Shown here: piece by piece, positions 62,813-64,000 of the stretch | Numbering within the stretch: position 1 is the stretch's first letter | How the letters are laid out: the number at the start of each line of letters is the position of its first letter | Assembly (NCBI GenBank): GCA_943370295.1 | Contig: CALRQL020000003.1 | Coordinates: 273,399-337,398 of the forward strand | DNA length: 64,000 bases | Source of the DNA: SB11 sp943370295 | Lineage (GTDB): Bacteria > Bacteroidota > Bacteroidia > UBA8524 | Direction of reading: 5' to 3' | Notes under the pieces: model-generated | The model's input: the letters and a program-made list of their open reading frames with translations, nothing else | The model's database searches: none | Told to the model about the DNA's origin: nothing | Program-made: the position numbers and the translations under genes

Positions 62813-62820
62813 TACCTTTG
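62813..62820 (+). promoter_or_regulatory. -7 promoter box TACCTTTG
   Basis: It matches TAnnTTTG and ends 20 bases before the lytic transglycosylase ATG, consistent with a short leader. Confidence 0.6.
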
Positions 62821-62840
62821 TGCAGCGTTATATGTATAGT

Positions 62841-63791
62841 ATGAAAAAGTCAGTATTTATTATTACAGGGGCTGTGATTGCCATTACCGTGGTAGCCTTG
62901 CTTGCTTTTGACCAGCCTGAAAAAGCGGTGAACAAGCCTGATAGCATAAAAGCTCCCGCCTTGCCTGAAAAGTTATTGTTTGCCGGTGAAAGTGTGCCTA
63001 TGAAGGATTTTGATGTGAGAGAGCGTTTTGACCGTGAGTTGATGATAAACACGTTTTACCACTCGCAAACCTTGTTTGCTTTGAAAAAGACGAAGAGGTT
63101 TTTCCCTGTAATGGAAGCGGTGATGAAGAAAAACGGCTTGCCTGACGATTTTAAATACCTTGCAGTGGCTGAAAGCGGCTTGGATAATGTGGTTTCGCCC
63201 GCAAAGGCGGAGGGTTTCTGGCAATTTTTAGAAAGCACCGGAAAACGCTACGGATTAGAGATAAACGAAGAGGTGGATGAACGCTATCACCTTGAAAAGG
63301 CTACCGAAGCCGCCTGCAAGTACCTGAAAGACAATAAAGAAAAACTGGGCAACTGGACATTAGCCGCTGCCGCTTATAACATGGGCGAGAACGGAGTAGA
63401 TAACGCTATTAAAAAGCAGGGCGTGGGCAGCTACTATGATTTGCTGCTGAATAAAGAAACATCGCGTTATTTGTTTAGAATACTGGCGATTAAAGAAATT
63501 TACAGCAACCCTGCTAAATACGGTTTTGTGATTGATAGTGCAGAGTATTATCCCACTATTGAAACATACACCGTTACCCTTGATAGTGCAGTGGATAATC
63601 TTGCCCAATATGCCATTAGTCAGGGTATAAACTACAAAGTACTAAAACTGCTAAACCCTTGGTTGCGCAAACCTTACCTTAAAAATAAGGCAAAGAAAAC
63701 GTACACCGTTGTGCTGCCTAAAGATAAGAGTTTCATTACTCCACCTGCTATAACACCTGTTAGCCCTGCTACGGGAGAAGAAACCGAATAA
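62841..63791 (+). CDS. MltD-like lytic transglycosylase
   Basis: This 316-aa periplasmic enzyme cleaves glycan strands of peptidoglycan. It has an N-terminal membrane signal or anchor (VFIITGAVIAITVVALLA), then an SLT domain with the catalytic glutamate in LAVAESGLDN, the GFWQFLESTGKRYGL and LAAAAYNMGENGV motifs, and a C-terminal LysM-like segment (AQYAISQGINYKVLKLLNP). The ATG at 62841 is chosen since a promoter box lies 20 bases upstream and earlier starts precede it. A strong terminator follows. Confidence 0.9.
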   Translation: MKKSVFIITGAVIAITVVALLAFDQPEKAVNKPDSIKAPALPEKLLFAGESVPMKDFDVRERFDRELMINTFYHSQTLFALKKTKRFFPVMEAVMKKNGLPDDFKYLAVAESGLDNVVSPAKAEGFWQFLESTGKRYGLEINEEVDERYHLEKATEAACKYLKDNKEKLGNWTLAAAAYNMGENGVDNAIKKQGVGSYYDLLLNKETSRYLFRILAIKEIYSNPAKYGFVIDSAEYYPTIETYTVTLDSAVDNLAQYAISQGINYKVLKLLNPWLRKPYLKNKAKKTYTVVLPKDKSFITPPAITPVSPATGEETE

Positions 63792-63819
63792 GTTTGGGCG
63801 GGATTGAGACTATAAATAA

Positions 63820-63845
63820 AAAAAGCGGCCTTGGCCGCTTTTTTT
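63820..63845 (+). terminator. Rho-independent terminator
   Basis: Stem AAAAAGCGGCC/GGCCGCTTTTT with a TT centre, followed by further T, 29 bases after the transglycosylase stop codon. Confidence 0.9.
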
Positions 63846-63853
63846 GTTATATC

Positions 63854-64000
63854 TGTCCCGTCCTGAAATAAGTTGACACCTAAATCAACTTATTATGTTA
63901 AAATCAGAACAACAGACGAACAAGCGTAGCCAACGAGATTACAGTTTAGCCTTTAAATTGCAAGTGGTATCTCAAGTAGAAAAAGGCGAGTTCAGCTACA
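63854..64000 (+). mobile_element. Left end of an IS3-type insertion sequence (runs off window)
   Basis: The likely terminal inverted repeat starts TGTCCCGTCCTGAAATAAGT at 63854. A short hairpin (AAGTTGA/TCAACTT, 63870-63891) follows just before the first gene. Only the left end is visible, so the right end, the frameshift site and the target duplication cannot be checked. Confidence 0.7.
63895..64000 (+). CDS. IS3-family transposase OrfA, N-terminal part (cut by window end)
   Basis: The first 35 codons encode MLKSEQQTNKRSQRDYSLAF followed by KLQVVSQVEKGEFSY, which is the beginning of the helix-turn-helix DNA-binding part of IS3-type OrfA. The catalytic OrfB lies beyond the window. The gene begins immediately after the presumed left terminal repeat, as usual for this family. 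Confidence 0.78.
   Translation, partial: MLKSEQQTNKRSQRDYSLAFKLQVVSQVEKGEFSY

Overview
The window is chromosomal DNA from a member of the Bacteroidota. The evidence is: three secreted proteins ending in type IX secretion (T9SS) sorting domains, the T9SS translocon protein SprA, two LytS/LytTR signalling pairs, a Bacteroidota-type LptD, many starts preceded by the TAnnTTTG promoter box, and almost no Shine-Dalgarno sequences. I cannot place it more finely. Most genes are housekeeping or envelope genes; no tRNA, rRNA, CRISPR array or prophage was seen. About 60 genes are supported, including two small ones (a 54-aa cytoplasmic protein and a 36-aa lipoprotein).

Layout. 1-13 kb: the 3' part of a large PKD-repeat adhesin-like T9SS cargo, a small membrane protein, a Crp-like regulator, a phosphate transporter, a divergent amidase/lptD pair, a TPR sensor kinase with its LytTR regulator, and a small T9SS cargo. 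13-19 kb: hldD, ftsK, a small membrane protein with a NADAR protein, miaE and a Lacal_2735-type small protein. 19-31 kb: glycan and envelope genes (a methyltransferase-glycosyltransferase fusion, another methyltransferase, a GT2, two polytopic membrane proteins), an Ldh-family oxidoreductase with an LutA-like Fe-S protein, and an isolated AT-rich KAP-type NTPase. 31-42 kb: gmk-nadD, exonuclease III, an erythromycin-esterase-like/beta-strand fusion paired with a T9SS cargo, a small stress-type membrane operon, an AI-2E-type permease, a secreted/lipoprotein pair, aroE and dedA. 42-44 kb: a two-gene RNA-repair cassette (T4 Pnkp-like end-healing enzyme plus T4 Rnl1-like RNA ligase). 45-50 kb: a five-gene efflux operon (adaptor, permease, ATPase, LytS, LytTR). 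50-64 kb: sprA-ruvA-purQ, an AlbA_2 protein, isocitrate dehydrogenase, a bile-acid-type symporter, a lytic transglycosylase, and the left end of an IS3-type insertion sequence running off the window.

Two things stand out. First, the longer intergenic gaps are packed with modular palindromic repeats. One family is a composite of three hairpins (about 20, 44 and 20 bp), found in four good copies and one remnant in both orientations; the arms of its 44-bp palindrome differ between copies but stay complementary. A second family is a fixed series of hairpins that is tandemly repeated with a period of about 183 bp beside the RNA-repair genes and recurs beside ftsK. The stems change while the A/T-rich loops and their order stay the same. 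Second, the RNA ligase and kinase/phosphatase genes abut with no gap and look like a complete sealing system for cleaved RNA.

Envelope work is the common theme: lptD and hldD serve LPS, sprA exports the sorting-domain proteins, and amidase, transglycosylase and ftsK serve wall and division. All calls rest on reading the sequence; no database search was run.
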